Source: Amycolatopsis methanolica 239
Lineage (GTDB): Bacteria > Actinomycetota > Actinomycetes > Mycobacteriales > Pseudonocardiaceae
Assembly: GCF_000739085.1 (NCBI RefSeq)
Contig: NZ_CP009110.1
Location: forward strand, 1,984,001-2,048,000
Length of the DNA stretch: 64,000 bases
Direction of reading: 5' to 3'
Made by a program: the position numbers and the translations under genes. Under the pieces are notes generated by a model that was given only the letters and a program-made list of their open reading frames with translations, was not told the origin of the DNA and did not search any database. Positions 9,254 to 18,479 of this stretch are shown in pieces. How positions within the stretch are numbered: position 1 is the stretch's first letter; each line of letters starts with the position of its first letter.

Positions 9254-9308
9254 ACGGAAAAGCATCCGGAAGCCCTGGTCACCCCGCCGGTGACCAGGGC
9301 TTTTCCGT
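9254..9308. terminator. Bidirectional intrinsic terminator after glyQS
   Basis: A perfect 12-bp stem (9272-9283 with 9289-9300, loop CCGCC) followed by TTTT. It is nested in an outer complementary pair, ACGGAAAAGC at 9254-9263 with GCTTTTCCGT at 9299-9308, so A and T runs flank the stem on both sides. It lies between convergent glyQS and the GNAT gene and can serve both. Confidence 0.9.
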
Positions 9309-9315
9309 GCCGGCG

Positions 9316-9825
9316 TCAGAGGCTCTTGTAGAAGAACGTGGTCGGCTTCAGCGTGCCCGACGGGTCGGCGGCGTAGTCCGGCACCGTGCCCGCCTCCGTC
9401 CAGCCCGCCGCGGCGTACAGGCGCGCGGCGGGGCTCCCCGTCTCGGTGTCCAGCACCAGCAGCGTGATCCCGGCCGCGCGGGCGCCGCGTTCGGCCTCCG
9501 CCAGCAGTGCCCGGCCGAGGCCGCGGCCCCGCGCGTCCCGGTGCACCAGCAGCTTCGCCAGTTCGCCGCGGTGTGGCGCGTTGGGCAGTTGCGCAGGCCG
9601 GACCTGGACGGTGCCGACCAGCCGGGTGCCGTCCCAGGCCGCCCAGACCAGGGCGCGCCCCTCGGCCACGTCGTCCGCGAGCCCCTTCCACCAGGCCCCG
9701 GCCGACGCGGCGTCGAGCGGGGCCAGGAACCCGACGGAGGCGCCGCCGTTCGTGCAGTCCGCGAGCACCTCGCCAAGGGCGGGCACGGCGGCGGCGAAGT
9801 CCGCGGTGGACAGTCGCGTGATCAC
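9316..9825 (-). CDS. GNAT family N-acetyltransferase
   Basis: Acetyl-CoA dependent acetyltransferase of 169 residues. Motif A is clear: ELAKLLVHRDARGRGLGRAL (the R-x-x-G-x-G pyrophosphate loop), followed by LLVLDTETGSPAARLYAAAGW. Start is the GTG at 9825, which overlaps the stop of the XRE-cupin gene upstream (GTGA), so the two form an operon. The acceptor substrate cannot be read from sequence. Confidence 0.9.
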   Translation of the reverse strand: MITRLSTADFAAAVPALGEVLADCTNGGASVGFLAPLDAASAGAWWKGLADDVAEGRALVWAAWDGTRLVGTVQVRPAQLPNAPHRGELAKLLVHRDARGRGLGRALLAEAERGARAAGITLLVLDTETGSPAARLYAAAGWTEAGTVPDYAADPSGTLKPTTFFYKSL

Positions 9826-10370
9826 GGCACCACCAGCACCAGCAGATAGCGGGCCGGTGCCGGACCGGAACACACGAACCGCGTCGGTCCCCACAGCCGG
9901 AACCGCAGGCAGTCGCCGGGTTCGAGCACGTGGGCCTCGCCGTCGACCGTCAGCTCCAGGCTCCCGTCGAGCAGCCACAGGTGCTGCTCCAGACCCGGTA
10001 CGGACGGTGCGTCGTACCGGATGTCGGCACCGGGGCGCAGCGTGGCCTCGACGACCTCCGCGCGCAGGGCCGGGTGCGGCGGCGACACCGAACGCCGCAC
10101 GAACCCGCTGTCCTCGTCGGTCCACACGCTCTGCGCGGACGCCCGTACCACCTGCGCGCCCTCGGCCTCCACCTCGGTCAGCAGGCGCGACATCGGGCGC
10201 TCGTAGACGGTGCACAACTTGCCCAGCAGGGACGCGGTCGGGCTGATCTCGCCGCGTTCCACACGGGACAGCGTCGAGCGGCTGATCCCCGAGCGGTCGG
10301 CGAGCTCGTCGAGCGACCAGCCGCGTTCGGCCCGCAGTTCGGCCAGCCGCGCGGCCAGGCGATCCTCCAT
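9822..10370 (-). CDS. XRE-family regulator with C-terminal cupin
   Basis: Transcription regulator of 182 residues. An HTH (RGWSLDELADRSGISRSTLSRVERG, about residues 17-41) is followed by a cupin sensor domain (about 105-182) with the late strand HVLEPGDCLRFR. ATG 10370 is preferred because the HTH begins just after it; a reading from 10436 adds 22 unconserved residues. It is coupled to the downstream acetyltransferase. Such regulators often act next to the enzyme they control and autoregulate; a 16-bp palindrome lies 22 bases upstream. Confidence 0.9.
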   Translation of the reverse strand: MEDRLAARLAELRAERGWSLDELADRSGISRSTLSRVERGEISPTASLLGKLCTVYERPMSRLLTEVEAEGAQVVRASAQSVWTDEDSGFVRRSVSPPHPALRAEVVEATLRPGADIRYDAPSVPGLEQHLWLLDGSLELTVDGEAHVLEPGDCLRFRLWGPTRFVCSGPAPARYLLVLVVP

Positions 10371-10391
10371 GGTTCTCACATCAGAGACTGT

Positions 10392-10407
10392 ATCCCAGAT
10401 CTGGGAT
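10392..10407. promoter_or_regulatory. Palindromic operator candidate ATCCCAGATCTGGGAT
   Basis: A perfect 16-bp palindrome, 22 bases before the XRE-cupin start codon and 17 bases before the next plus-strand ORF. Its position suits an autoregulatory operator for the XRE-cupin protein. Confidence 0.6.
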
Positions 10408-10423
10408 TCGAAGGCGGGTACCG

Positions 10424-10729
10424 TTGCTGACGCCACGCCCGGACCGGGTTCCGGTCAGCGATCGCGACCCCTACATCCAGTTCCACGACCGGGCGCAGGC
10501 GATGGGCTGGCTCGGCAACCGGTGGGGCATGAACGACGCCGGCTGGGAGTATCCCCTCGCCGCGCCGGGATCTTCACTGGTCACCTGTTTCCAGGTGGGA
10601 ATCGAACCGGTGCCCGGCGACAGGCCGTTACCGGTGCAACCGTTCCTCCGCTGCGCGGGAGACCAAGGGCCGCCCCGGGACCACGTGACGTTCCAGGGGA
10701 CGCGCGTGTCCCCTTGCCGCTCACCATGA
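10424..10729 (+). CDS. Uncertain hypothetical ORF
   Basis: Possible 101-residue protein from a TTG at 10424. The first half (DRDPYIQFHDRAQAMGWLG) has strong G/C third-position bias and looks coding; the second half loses this bias and ends in a Pro/Arg-rich tail. No clear ribosome site. I do not recognise it. It could be a decayed gene fragment. It lies in an otherwise empty 450-base stretch between the XRE-cupin gene and the ABC operon. Confidence 0.3.
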   Translation: MLTPRPDRVPVSDRDPYIQFHDRAQAMGWLGNRWGMNDAGWEYPLAAPGSSLVTCFQVGIEPVPGDRPLPVQPFLRCAGDQGPPRDHVTFQGTRVSPCRSP

Positions 10730-10752
10730 GCCGCGCGGCGGCAACCGAACCC

Positions 10753-10764
10753 TGACACTTGTCA
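10753..10764. promoter_or_regulatory. Inverted repeat TGACA-CT-TGTCA upstream of ABC/two-component operon
   Basis: Two perfect 5-bp arms with a 2-base centre, 60 bases before the ABC ATPase start, followed by a further CATGAC half-site. A LuxR/NarL-type response regulator is encoded in the same operon and is the obvious candidate ligand. Confidence 0.5.
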
Positions 10765-10823
10765 CGGCCGGATCATGACGCTCGGCCTGCGAACCGGGAC
10801 CTTCGCGGCGGCACGCTGGGCGT

Positions 10824-11741
10824 ATGGACGGAACACAGACCCTGACCCGGGCCGCGGTGCGGCTGACGGGCCTGCGCAAGCACTACGGCGAGGTGCGCGC
10901 CGTGGACGGCGTCGACCTCACCATCGCGCCCGGCGAGGTGGTCGCGCTGCTCGGCCCGAACGGCGCGGGCAAGTCGACGACGGTCGACATGCTGCTCGGC
11001 TTGACCACGCCCGACGCCGGCGAGGTCTCGATCTTCGGCACGACCCCCGCCGAGGCGGTGGCGCGCGGCGCGATCGGCGCCATGCTGCAGGGCGCCGCGC
11101 TGCTGGAGGACGCGACCGTCGGCGAGATGGTCGGCATGATCGCGTCGCTGCACCGCAAGCCGATGCCGGTCGCCGAGGCGCTGCGCCGCGCCGGCATCGA
11201 GGACCTGGCGAACCGGCGCGGCACCAAACTCTCCGGCGGCCAGAAGCAGCGCGTGCGGTTCGCCGTCGCCCTCGTCAGCGACCCGGACCTGCTGGTGCTC
11301 GACGAGCCGACCGCCGCGATGGACGTGGGCAGCCGCCGCGAGTTCTGGAGGTCCATGCACGCCTACACCAACACCGGCCGCACCGTGTTGTTCGCGACGC
11401 ACTACCTGGAGGAGGCCGAGGAGTTCGCCGACCGGGTCGTCCTGATGCGCAGCGGGCGGATCGTCGCGGACGGCACGGTCGCCGAGGTCCGCGCGCTGGC
11501 GAGCGGGCGGACGCTGCGGGCCGCTGTGCCGGAGGCCACCCCGGCGGCGGTCGCGGACCTGCCCGGCGTCACCGAGTACGAGGTGCGCGGCGGCCGGATC
11601 GCCGTGTCCACTTCGGACTCCGACGCCACGCTGCGGGCGTTGCTGGCCCGCTTCCCGGGCGCGCACGACATCGAGATCACCGCGATCGGGCTGGAAGGCG
11701 CCTTCCTGACCCTCACCGCCGACGAGGAGAACCACCGATGA
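10824..11741 (+). CDS. ABC transporter ATP-binding protein
   Basis: ATPase of an ABC-2 (drug/antibiotic-type) exporter, 305 residues. Walker A GPNGAGKSTT near residue 48, signature LSGGQKQR near 137, Walker B DLLVLDEPTAAMD and the H-loop ATHYLEEAEE are all present. The C-terminal 80 residues are an accessory domain typical of DrrA/NatA-like subunits. No ribosome site precedes ATG 10824. The permease follows with an ATGA overlap, then a histidine kinase and response regulator, the layout of inducible export systems that sense their own substrate. Confidence 0.93.
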   Translation: MDGTQTLTRAAVRLTGLRKHYGEVRAVDGVDLTIAPGEVVALLGPNGAGKSTTVDMLLGLTTPDAGEVSIFGTTPAEAVARGAIGAMLQGAALLEDATVGEMVGMIASLHRKPMPVAEALRRAGIEDLANRRGTKLSGGQKQRVRFAVALVSDPDLLVLDEPTAAMDVGSRREFWRSMHAYTNTGRTVLFATHYLEEAEEFADRVVLMRSGRIVADGTVAEVRALASGRTLRAAVPEATPAAVADLPGVTEYEVRGGRIAVSTSDSDATLRALLARFPGAHDIEITAIGLEGAFLTLTADEENHR

Positions 11742-12466
11742 GCCGGAAGTTCCTGATCCTGGAGATCCGCCGCGTGCTGCGCGCACCGCGGTTCCTCATC
11801 TTCACCGTGGCGTTCCCCGTTCTGATGTTCCTGCTCTACGTCGGCATCTTCGCGCGCGGCGACCAGGACGCTGTCGCGCCGCTGATGGTCGGCATGACCT
11901 CCTTCGGCGCCATGTCGGCGGCGCTGTTCGTCGGCACGCGGGTGGCGGTCGAGCGCAAGGCCGGCTGGCAGCGGCAGCTGCGCCTGACGCCGCTCTCCGG
12001 CGGCGGGTACCTGACCGCGAAGGCCGCGACCGGCCTGACGCTCGCGCTCGCGCCGGTGATCCTCGTGCCGCTGGTCGGCGCGCTGACGCAGGGTGTGTCC
12101 CTCGGGGCGGGCAGCTGGCTGCGGGTGACCCTGGGGGTGTGGCTCGCGGCGATCCCGTTCGCGCTGATCGGGCTGCTCATCGGCCAGGTCGGCACGGCTG
12201 ACTCGGTCCAGCCGATCACGCAGCTGGTCATGCTCCCGATGGCACTGCTCGGCGGCATCTTCATCCCGGTGGAGGCGATGCCGCACTGGCTGCTGCAGAT
12301 CTCGCACGTGCTGCCGAGCTACTGGATGGCGCAGGTCGGGCGCGGCGCGGTGACCACCGACCTGACCACGAGCCTCGGGCAGGACGTGCTGTGGCTGGCC
12401 GTGTGGACCATGGCGATCGGGGTCGCGGTGGTCCGGCGTTACCGTAAGGATTCCGCGCGGGTGTGA
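11738..12466 (+). CDS. ABC-2 type permease
   Basis: Membrane subunit partner of the preceding ATPase, 242 residues with six hydrophobic segments. The ABC-2 signature region falls in the last third (MLPMALLGGIFIPVEAMPHW). ATG overlaps the ATPase stop, and its own stop overlaps an upstream GTG of the kinase gene. The complex should be a 2+2 exporter in the cytoplasmic membrane. Substrate unknown. Confidence 0.92.
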   Translation: MSRKFLILEIRRVLRAPRFLIFTVAFPVLMFLLYVGIFARGDQDAVAPLMVGMTSFGAMSAALFVGTRVAVERKAGWQRQLRLTPLSGGGYLTAKAATGLTLALAPVILVPLVGALTQGVSLGAGSWLRVTLGVWLAAIPFALIGLLIGQVGTADSVQPITQLVMLPMALLGGIFIPVEAMPHWLLQISHVLPSYWMAQVGRGAVTTDLTTSLGQDVLWLAVWTMAIGVAVVRRYRKDSARV

Positions 12467-12483
12467 CGGGGGAGAGAAGCACG

Positions 12484-13605
12484 GTGGCCGACACCGACGA
12501 CAGGACGCAGTGGTGGAACGAGCACGCCGCCGGACGGCCCCGCCCGCGGTTCGCGCGCCGCTGGCCGCTCGCCGGGACAGTGTTCTACCTGGCCAGCGCA
12601 GTGCCGGTCGGCCAGCGACTCGACCCGCTGCTCATCGTGCTGCTCGTCGCCTACGGCTTGTGCTACGTGACCTTCCCGTACTTCCTGCTGTCGCACCGGC
12701 GGATGCGGGTCCGGCTGCCGTTCGCGCTGCTGATGCTCGTGCTCGGGTGGGCGGTGCTGCTCCAGGGCGCCAGCATCTACATGCTCCTCTACGCGACGCT
12801 GGCGATCGCGATGAGCATGCCGGCGGGGTGGGTCCTGGTGTTCGACGGCGCCGCGGTCGCCGGGTGCGGGCTGCTGCTGCTCGTCCACAACGACGTGCGC
12901 GGCACGCCGTCGGACATCGGCACGGTCGTCGGCATCACCACGGCGACGTTCTTCATGGGCCGGCTCGCCCAGACGGTGCGACGTCTCCGGCGGGCCAACG
13001 AGGAGATCGCCGCGCTGGCGGTGAGCGCGGAGCGGGAACGGCTGGCGCGGGACCTGCACGACATCCTCGGCCACAGCCTCACCACCATCGCGGTCAAGGC
13101 CGGTCTCGCCCGGCGGCTGATCGAGACCGCGTCCGACGAGGAGCGCGCGCTCACCGAGATCCGCGAGGTGGAGGCGCTGGCGCGCAGCGCGCTGACCGAC
13201 GTGCGCGCGACGGTGTCGGAGTACCGCGAGGTGTCGCTGTCCGCCGAACTGGCGGGCGCGCGGGCGGCGCTGCGGGCCGCGGAGATCGACGCGGAACTGC
13301 CGAGCGCGGTCGACAACGTGCGGCCGGAGCTGCAGAGCGCCTTCGGGTACGTGCTGCGCGAGGCGGTGACGAACGTGCTGCGGCACTCCGGCGCCAGCCG
13401 GGTGAAGGTGCGGCTGGGGCGGAACTGGCTGGAGATCTCCGACAACGGCCGCGGCACCGAACCGGCCGCGGCCGGCAACGGGTTGCGCGGGCTGGCGGAA
13501 CGGCTGGCCCAGCTGGGTGGCACGCTGCAGGTCCGGGCCCGGCCCGGGGAGGGGTTCCAGCTGCGGGCCGAGGTGCCCGCGGCGAAGCCGGTGGAGGTTT
13601 CGTGA
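12484..13605 (+). CDS. NarL-type sensor histidine kinase
   Basis: Membrane sensor kinase (373 residues). Four or five hydrophobic segments fill residues 30-155, with little extracellular sequence, so it probably senses within the membrane. The HisKA_3 dimerisation box RLARDLHDILGHSLTT carries the phosphorylated His, and the ATPase domain has the N-box LREAVTNVLRHS and ISDNGRG. GTG 12484 is chosen because GGGGGAGAG lies 7 bases before it; GTG 12463, overlapping the permease stop, is the alternative. It should phosphorylate the next gene product. Confidence 0.93.
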   Translation: MADTDDRTQWWNEHAAGRPRPRFARRWPLAGTVFYLASAVPVGQRLDPLLIVLLVAYGLCYVTFPYFLLSHRRMRVRLPFALLMLVLGWAVLLQGASIYMLLYATLAIAMSMPAGWVLVFDGAAVAGCGLLLLVHNDVRGTPSDIGTVVGITTATFFMGRLAQTVRRLRRANEEIAALAVSAERERLARDLHDILGHSLTTIAVKAGLARRLIETASDEERALTEIREVEALARSALTDVRATVSEYREVSLSAELAGARAALRAAEIDAELPSAVDNVRPELQSAFGYVLREAVTNVLRHSGASRVKVRLGRNWLEISDNGRGTEPAAAGNGLRGLAERLAQLGGTLQVRARPGEGFQLRAEVPAAKPVEVS

Positions 13606-14207
13606 TCCGGGTGCTGCTGGCCGACGACCAGGCGATGGTGCGGGGCGCGCTGGCGACTGTGCTCGGGCTGGAGCCGGACATCGAGGTGGTCGGCCAGGTT
13701 GGGTCCGGCGACGAGGTGCTCGCCGCGGCGAAGGAGACCGCGCCGGACGTGGCGCTGCTCGACGTCCAGATGCCCGGCACGGACGGCCTGTCCGCGGCCG
13801 CCGAGCTGCACGCGGCGTTGCCGTCGTGCCGGATCATCGTGTGCACCACGTTCGGCAGGCCCGGTTACCTGGCGCGGGCGATGGCCGCGGGGGCGGCCGG
13901 GTTCGTGGTGAAGGACTCGCCGCCGGAACAGCTCGTCGACGCGGTCCGCCGGGTCCACAACGGACTGCGGGTGGTCGACCCGGCGCTGGCCGCGGAGTCG
14001 CTGGCGACGGGGGCGAGCCCGCTCACGCCGCGCGAGCACGAGGTGCTGCGCGCGGCCAGCGACGGCGGCACGGTGTCGGACGTCGCGCGGCGCCTGCACC
14101 TGTCCGAGGGGACGGTGCGCAACCACCTGTCCGCCGCGATCGGCAAGACCGGCGCCCGCACCAGGGCCGAGGCCGTCCGGTTGGCGGAGGAGCGCGGCTG
14201 GCTGTGA
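13602..14207 (+). CDS. NarL/LuxR-family response regulator
   Basis: Response regulator of 201 residues, start overlapping the kinase stop (GTGA). The receiver has the acidic pair ADD near residues 7-9, the phospho-Asp in LLDVQMPG near residue 54, the switch Thr in CTTFG and Lys in VVKDSP. The LuxR HTH (LTPREHEVLRAASDGGTVSDVARRLHLSE, split here only by length) fills the C-terminus. Likely controls the ABC exporter operon that contains it. Confidence 0.94.
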   Translation: MIRVLLADDQAMVRGALATVLGLEPDIEVVGQVGSGDEVLAAAKETAPDVALLDVQMPGTDGLSAAAELHAALPSCRIIVCTTFGRPGYLARAMAAGAAGFVVKDSPPEQLVDAVRRVHNGLRVVDPALAAESLATGASPLTPREHEVLRAASDGGTVSDVARRLHLSEGTVRNHLSAAIGKTGARTRAEAVRLAEERGWL

Positions 14208-14232
14208 AGACCCGTCTGGGAGGATGACCGGG

Positions 14233-14865
14233 ATGGGTGAGCGGGTGAGCTGGGTGCGCCGGGCCGTGCTGGGCACGGTGCTGGTGCTGCTGATGGTGGT
14301 CGCCGGGACGGCGTTCCGGGTGTGGCAGGTGGCGCGCGAGGACGACCGCACACACGCCGACGCGATCGTGGTGCTCGGCGCGGCGCAGTACAACGGGAAG
14401 CCGTCGCCGATCTTCCAGGCGCGGCTGCGGCACGCGATGGACCTGTACGAGGAGGGGGTCGCCGACCGGATCGTCACCGCGGGCGGCAACCGGGCCGGTG
14501 ACGCGTACACCGAGGCCTCGGCGGGGGCGAACTGGCTGATCGAGCAGGGCGTCCCCCGCGAGGCGACGCTGGCGATCGGCGAGGGCAGCGACACGCTCGG
14601 CAGCCTGCGCGCGGTGGCCGGCGCGTTCGGCGAGCGGGGGTGGCGGACCGCCGTGCTGGTGAGCGACCCGTGGCACTCCCTGCGGGCCCGCACGATGGCC
14701 AACGACGCCGGCCTGGACACCTGGACCTCGCCGACGCACCGGGGGCCGATCGTGCAGACGCGGGAGACGCAGTTCGCCTACATCTACCGCGAGACAGGCG
14801 CGTTGTTGTTCTACCGGCTGACCAAGACCCCGGCCGACAACATCGGCGGCACCGGGCTGGGCTGA
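14233..14865 (+). CDS. YdcF/DUF218 family membrane-anchored protein
   Basis: An N-terminal anchor (residues about 8-28) followed by the DUF218 domain: ADAIVVLGAAQYNGKPS, RIVTAGGN, and LGSLRAVAGAF with a Rossmann-like pattern. The domain probably faces outside. ATG 14233 fits GGGAGG 10 bases before it better than ATG 14224, which is too close. SanA/ElyC-like relatives act in envelope maintenance and polysaccharide metabolism, but the chemistry is unknown. It stands alone between the response regulator and dgt. Confidence 0.85.
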   Translation: MGERVSWVRRAVLGTVLVLLMVVAGTAFRVWQVAREDDRTHADAIVVLGAAQYNGKPSPIFQARLRHAMDLYEEGVADRIVTAGGNRAGDAYTEASAGANWLIEQGVPREATLAIGEGSDTLGSLRAVAGAFGERGWRTAVLVSDPWHSLRARTMANDAGLDTWTSPTHRGPIVQTRETQFAYIYRETGALLFYRLTKTPADNIGGTGLG

Positions 14866-15119
14866 GCCCGGCTGGCTGTGGCGGCTCCTGGCGGGCGCGG
14901 CACGGAGGAAGTCGCGACGGCTTTGGTCGGCTGTTTCGTTCGGTGCGCGGTGCGGCGGAGGCCGGCTGCCTGGTCCTGTTCTCTCGAACACCTCGCCCGC
15001 AGGCGGGCGGCGTCGGCGGATTCCACCTCGCGTTCCAGTCGCCCCCGCACGAGTGGGCATATCGTGGGTCCTGGTCAGAACCCCCCGGAAATGTCGGTGG
15101 GTGCCCGTAGAGTTGCGGG

Positions 15120-16370
15120 GTGTACAGCGAGCACGATCAACAGCGGTGGCTCGACGAAGCGCCGAAGCGGGCGGCGCTTCCCGGGTCGCGGCCGGACGGC
15201 CGGAGTGCGTTCGCGCGGGACCGGGCCCGCGTGCTGCACTCGGCGGCGCTGCGCCGTCTGGCAGGCAAGACCCAGGTGGTCGGGCCGGGGGAGGGCGCCG
15301 AGGTCAGCGGGGTGCCCCGCACGCGGCTGACGCACTCGCTGGAGGTCGCGCAGATCGGGCGCGGCATCGCCGAGGAGCTGGGCGCCGATCCGGACCTGGT
15401 TGACACGGCGGGGCTGGCGCACGACATCGGGCACCCGCCGTTCGGGCACAACGGCGAACGGGCGCTCGACGAGGTGGCGCAGTCGTGCGGCGGGTTCGAG
15501 GCCAACGCGCAGACGCTGCGCATCCTCACCCGGCTGGAGCCGAAGGTCGACTCGGCCGGGCTGAACCTGACGCGTGCGTGCCTGGACGCGTCGACGAAGT
15601 ACCCGTGGCCGCGGCGGGCGGGCACGGCGAAGTTCGGGGTGTACGCCGACGACCGGGAGGTGTTCGACTGGATGCGGGCAGGCGCGCCGGAGAGCCGCAC
15701 CTGCCTGGAGGCGCAGATCATGGACTGGGCCGACGACGTGGCGTACTCGGTGCACGACGTCGAGGACGGCGTGCTGTCGGGCCGGTTGTCGCTGTCGGTG
15801 CTGGCCGACCCGGGGGAGCGGGCGGCTGTGGCCGAGCTGGCGGCCAAGCACTTCTCGCGGCTGTCGGTGTCCGCGCTGGAGGGAGCCGCGCGGGACCTGC
15901 TGGACCTGCCGGTCGTGGCGGAGCTGGCGCGCCCCGGGGTCGACTCGACGCCGCACGGGCAGATCGCGCTGAAGCGGATGACGAGCGAGCTGGTCGGCCG
16001 GTTCGCGTCCGCCGCGGTTACCGGAACCCGCGCCGAGTACGGCGACGGCCCCCTCACCCGCTACGCCGCGAACCTGGTGATGCCGGAACGCGTGGCGGCC
16101 GAGGTGGCGCTGCTGAAGGCGCTCGCGCTGCGCTACGTGATGAGCGACCCCCGGCGGCTCGCCATGCAGGCCGGCCAGCGCGAACTGCTGGCCGAGCTGG
16201 TGACGGTCCTGGCCGAGCGCGCGCCGGAGCCGTTGGAGACCGCGTTCAACCCGGCGTGGCACGCGGCCCCGGACGACTCGGCGAGGCTCCGCGTGGTCAT
16301 CGACCAGGTCGCCTCCCTGACCGATGCGCAGGCGCACGCCTGGCACCGCTGGCACACCGGACGCCACTGA
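15120..16370 (+). CDS. dgt: dGTP triphosphohydrolase-like HD protein
   Basis: Removes triphosphate from deoxynucleotides and so trims dNTP pools. 416 residues; the metal-binding HD pattern is complete: [14 protein letters not shown], then [15 protein letters not shown] with the HD pair near residue 100, and a later Asp in [17 protein letters not shown]. It is the shorter Dgt-like type with the C-terminal domain. GTG start at 15120. It sits one step before dnaG in gene order, as in mycobacteria, though here several genes intervene. The next gene starts on its stop codon (TGATG). Confidence 0.94.
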   Translation: MYSEHDQQRWLDEAPKRAALPGSRPDGRSAFARDRARVLHSAALRRLAGKTQVVGPGEGAEVSGVPRTRLTHSLEVAQIGRGIAEELGADPDLVDTAGLAHDIGHPPFGHNGERALDEVAQSCGGFEANAQTLRILTRLEPKVDSAGLNLTRACLDASTKYPWPRRAGTAKFGVYADDREVFDWMRAGAPESRTCLEAQIMDWADDVAYSVHDVEDGVLSGRLSLSVLADPGERAAVAELAAKHFSRLSVSALEGAARDLLDLPVVAELARPGVDSTPHGQIALKRMTSELVGRFASAAVTGTRAEYGDGPLTRYAANLVMPERVAAEVALLKALALRYVMSDPRRLAMQAGQRELLAELVTVLAERAPEPLETAFNPAWHAAPDDSARLRVVIDQVASLTDAQAHAWHRWHTGRH

Positions 16371-17263
16371 TGCCCACCCACGAGGCGCGGCTGCGCGCCG
16401 TCGCGCGCCGGACTCTGCCGCCGCCCATCGCCGAACGCTGGATCTCGATGATCCGGCCCGCTGTTCGCCTGCGCTCCGCGGGCCGGGGCGACCGGGTGGT
16501 CGGCCGCCTCGGCGGCTGCCCCGCCGTGCCGCACGACTTCGAGTGGCCGGTGTGGCCGGGGGAGGGCTCGCTGAGCTTCGTCGCGTCCGTCGACTGCGCG
16601 AAGCTGCCCCGCGAGTCGATCGACCCCGCCCTGCCCGCCGACGGCACGCTGTTGTTCTTCTACTTCGACGACACCCTCGGCTACTTCGACCCGGCCTTCC
16701 CGCCGCGCACCGTCGGCGTGTGGGCCCCGGAGTCGCTGACCGCGGGCGCGCGAGTCGTCCACGTCCCGGCCGGGGTGCCGGTCACCGAACGCGAACCACC
16801 CGCCGACATCGAGCCCTACGACTGGATCCCGCTGGCCGCCGCGCACCGGCTGACCGGCCCGGACTGGTCCCATCCGGGGTTCCGCGCCGCGTGCCGGGAT
16901 CTGCCGGCGGGCGTCCTGTCCTTCTTCGACGACCGCGCCAACGGCGACGCCTTCATGGGTGCTCTGGCGGCGACCGTGCCGAGTCCGGCACACCAGATCG
17001 GCGGCTACGCGTTCCCGGTCCAGGACGCCGTCGAACTCGGCGTCGCTGCCGCGCACCTGCGCGCCGACCTCGTGCGCGACGAGCAGGCGTGGCCCGCGGT
17101 GCAGGAGGAAGCCCGGCGCTGGGTCGCGCTCGCCCAGATCGACTCCGACGACGAGACCGGCATGATGTGGGGCGACGTGGGCCGGCTGCACTGGCTCATC
17201 CGTCCCGCGGAGCTCGCGGCCGGGCGGTTCGACGCGGCGTCCTTCACCTGGCAGTGCACATGA
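16370..17263 (+). CDS. DUF1963 (YwqG-like) protein
   Basis: Soluble protein of 297 residues, translationally coupled to dgt. YwqG-like features: GRLGGCPAVPHDFEWPVWPG near the N-terminus, a substrate-barrel pattern SLSFVASVDCAKLP and LLFFYFDDTLG, and the closing LAQIDSDDETGMMWGDVGRLHWLI. Function of the family is not established. No signal peptide or membrane segment. Confidence 0.85.
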   Translation: MPTHEARLRAVARRTLPPPIAERWISMIRPAVRLRSAGRGDRVVGRLGGCPAVPHDFEWPVWPGEGSLSFVASVDCAKLPRESIDPALPADGTLLFFYFDDTLGYFDPAFPPRTVGVWAPESLTAGARVVHVPAGVPVTEREPPADIEPYDWIPLAAAHRLTGPDWSHPGFRAACRDLPAGVLSFFDDRANGDAFMGALAATVPSPAHQIGGYAFPVQDAVELGVAAAHLRADLVRDEQAWPAVQEEARRWVALAQIDSDDETGMMWGDVGRLHWLIRPAELAAGRFDAASFTWQCT

Positions 17264-17356
17264 GTTGTCACCCACCTGCGCCTCCTCGTCCCAGCACCTC
17301 GCGCCCGCCCCAGCACAGCCCCCGGCGCCGCGCTCCGGTCCGGTAGCGTCGGGGGC

Positions 17357-18469
17357 GTGACCACGCCCGAAAGTGACCATCTGCGATTCAGCCTCGCGGT
17401 TCACCGGGTCGTCGCCGGCGCCAGTGGCGACTCGGTGGTCTCGCCGTACTCCATCGCCAGCGCGCTCGGCCTCGCGAGCCAGGCGGCCGACGGCCCCGCC
17501 GCCGACGAGCTGCTCCACCTGCTCACCGGGGGCGACCCGGACATCGCCAAGCAGGCCGACCTCCTCCGCGCCGCCGCCACGCTCGACAACACCACCCGCC
17601 AGGAGGACCCGGTCCTCGCCGTCGCCAACACCCTCTGGGCCTGGGACGAGCTGCCGGTCCGCGACACCTTCCTCGCCGACCTCGCGGGCTGGCCGGGCGC
17701 GAGCGCGAAGACCGCCCCGTTCGTCACCGACCCCGACGGCGCCCGCCGGGCCATCAACGCCGACGTCGCCGAGACCACCCGCGACCTCATCCCCGAGCTG
17801 CTGCCCCCGGACTCGGTCGGCCCGGACACCGTCGCCAGCCTCGTCAACGCCCTCTACCTCAAGGCCGCCTGGCAGCACCCGTTCCGCGAAGCCACCACGC
17901 GGGACGAGCAGTTCCACAGCCCCGGCGGCCCGCGCCGCGTCCGGATGATGCGCCAGACCGAAACCCTCGGGTACGCGCACCAGGACGGCTGGCAGGTCGT
18001 CGAGCTGCCCGGTGCCGGCGTCACCGCGACCGTCCTGCTGCCCGACGGCGACCTCGCCGCGCAGGAGCCGGACCTCGACGACACCCGGCTGGCCACCCTG
18101 CTGGCCGCCCCCAAGCGCGTCCAGGTCGACCTGCGCGTGCCGAAGATCGACCTCGACCGCCCGGCCGACCTCACCGGCGCGCTCAAGCACCTCGGCGTGC
18201 GCACCCTGTTCGAGCCCGGCGAGGCCCCGCTCGGCCGCCTCACCCCGGACCCGCGCGCATTCGTCTCGGCCGTCCAGCACCAGGCGGTTCTCAAACTCGA
18301 CGAGCAGGGTCTCGAGGGCGCCGCGGCCACCGCGGTCATGATCCGCACCCTGGCGGCGGTCACCCCGGCCGACCCCGTCGAGGTGCGCGTCGACCGGCCT
18401 TTCCTGCTCCTCGTGCGGCACGCCCGGACGGGTGTGGTCTACTTTTTCGCCCGCGTAGTCGAGCCCTGA
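17357..18469 (+). CDS. Serpin-family protease inhibitor
   Basis: Serine protease inhibitor fold, 370 residues, without a signal peptide, so probably cytoplasmic. Recognised from SVVSPYSIASALGLASQAADG, LVNALYLKAAWQHPF and the C-terminal VDRPFLLLVRHARTGVVYFFARV. The hinge of the reactive loop (EGAAAT, about residues 320-325) has the small residues needed for loop insertion, so it is probably inhibitory. Counting from the hinge puts P1 near Val335, which suggests an elastase-like target; this is an estimate. GTG 17357 follows GGGGG. The downstream membrane gene is 10 bases away. Confidence 0.9.
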   Translation: MTTPESDHLRFSLAVHRVVAGASGDSVVSPYSIASALGLASQAADGPAADELLHLLTGGDPDIAKQADLLRAAATLDNTTRQEDPVLAVANTLWAWDELPVRDTFLADLAGWPGASAKTAPFVTDPDGARRAINADVAETTRDLIPELLPPDSVGPDTVASLVNALYLKAAWQHPFREATTRDEQFHSPGGPRRVRMMRQTETLGYAHQDGWQVVELPGAGVTATVLLPDGDLAAQEPDLDDTRLATLLAAPKRVQVDLRVPKIDLDRPADLTGALKHLGVRTLFEPGEAPLGRLTPDPRAFVSAVQHQAVLKLDEQGLEGAAATAVMIRTLAAVTPADPVEVRVDRPFLLLVRHARTGVVYFFARVVEP

Positions 18470-18479
18470 GGGTGAAAGA

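Noticed and set aside
12463..12483. GTG 12463 as the kinase start
   Set aside because: GTG 12484 has a better placed ribosome site; the upstream start is kept only as an alternative.
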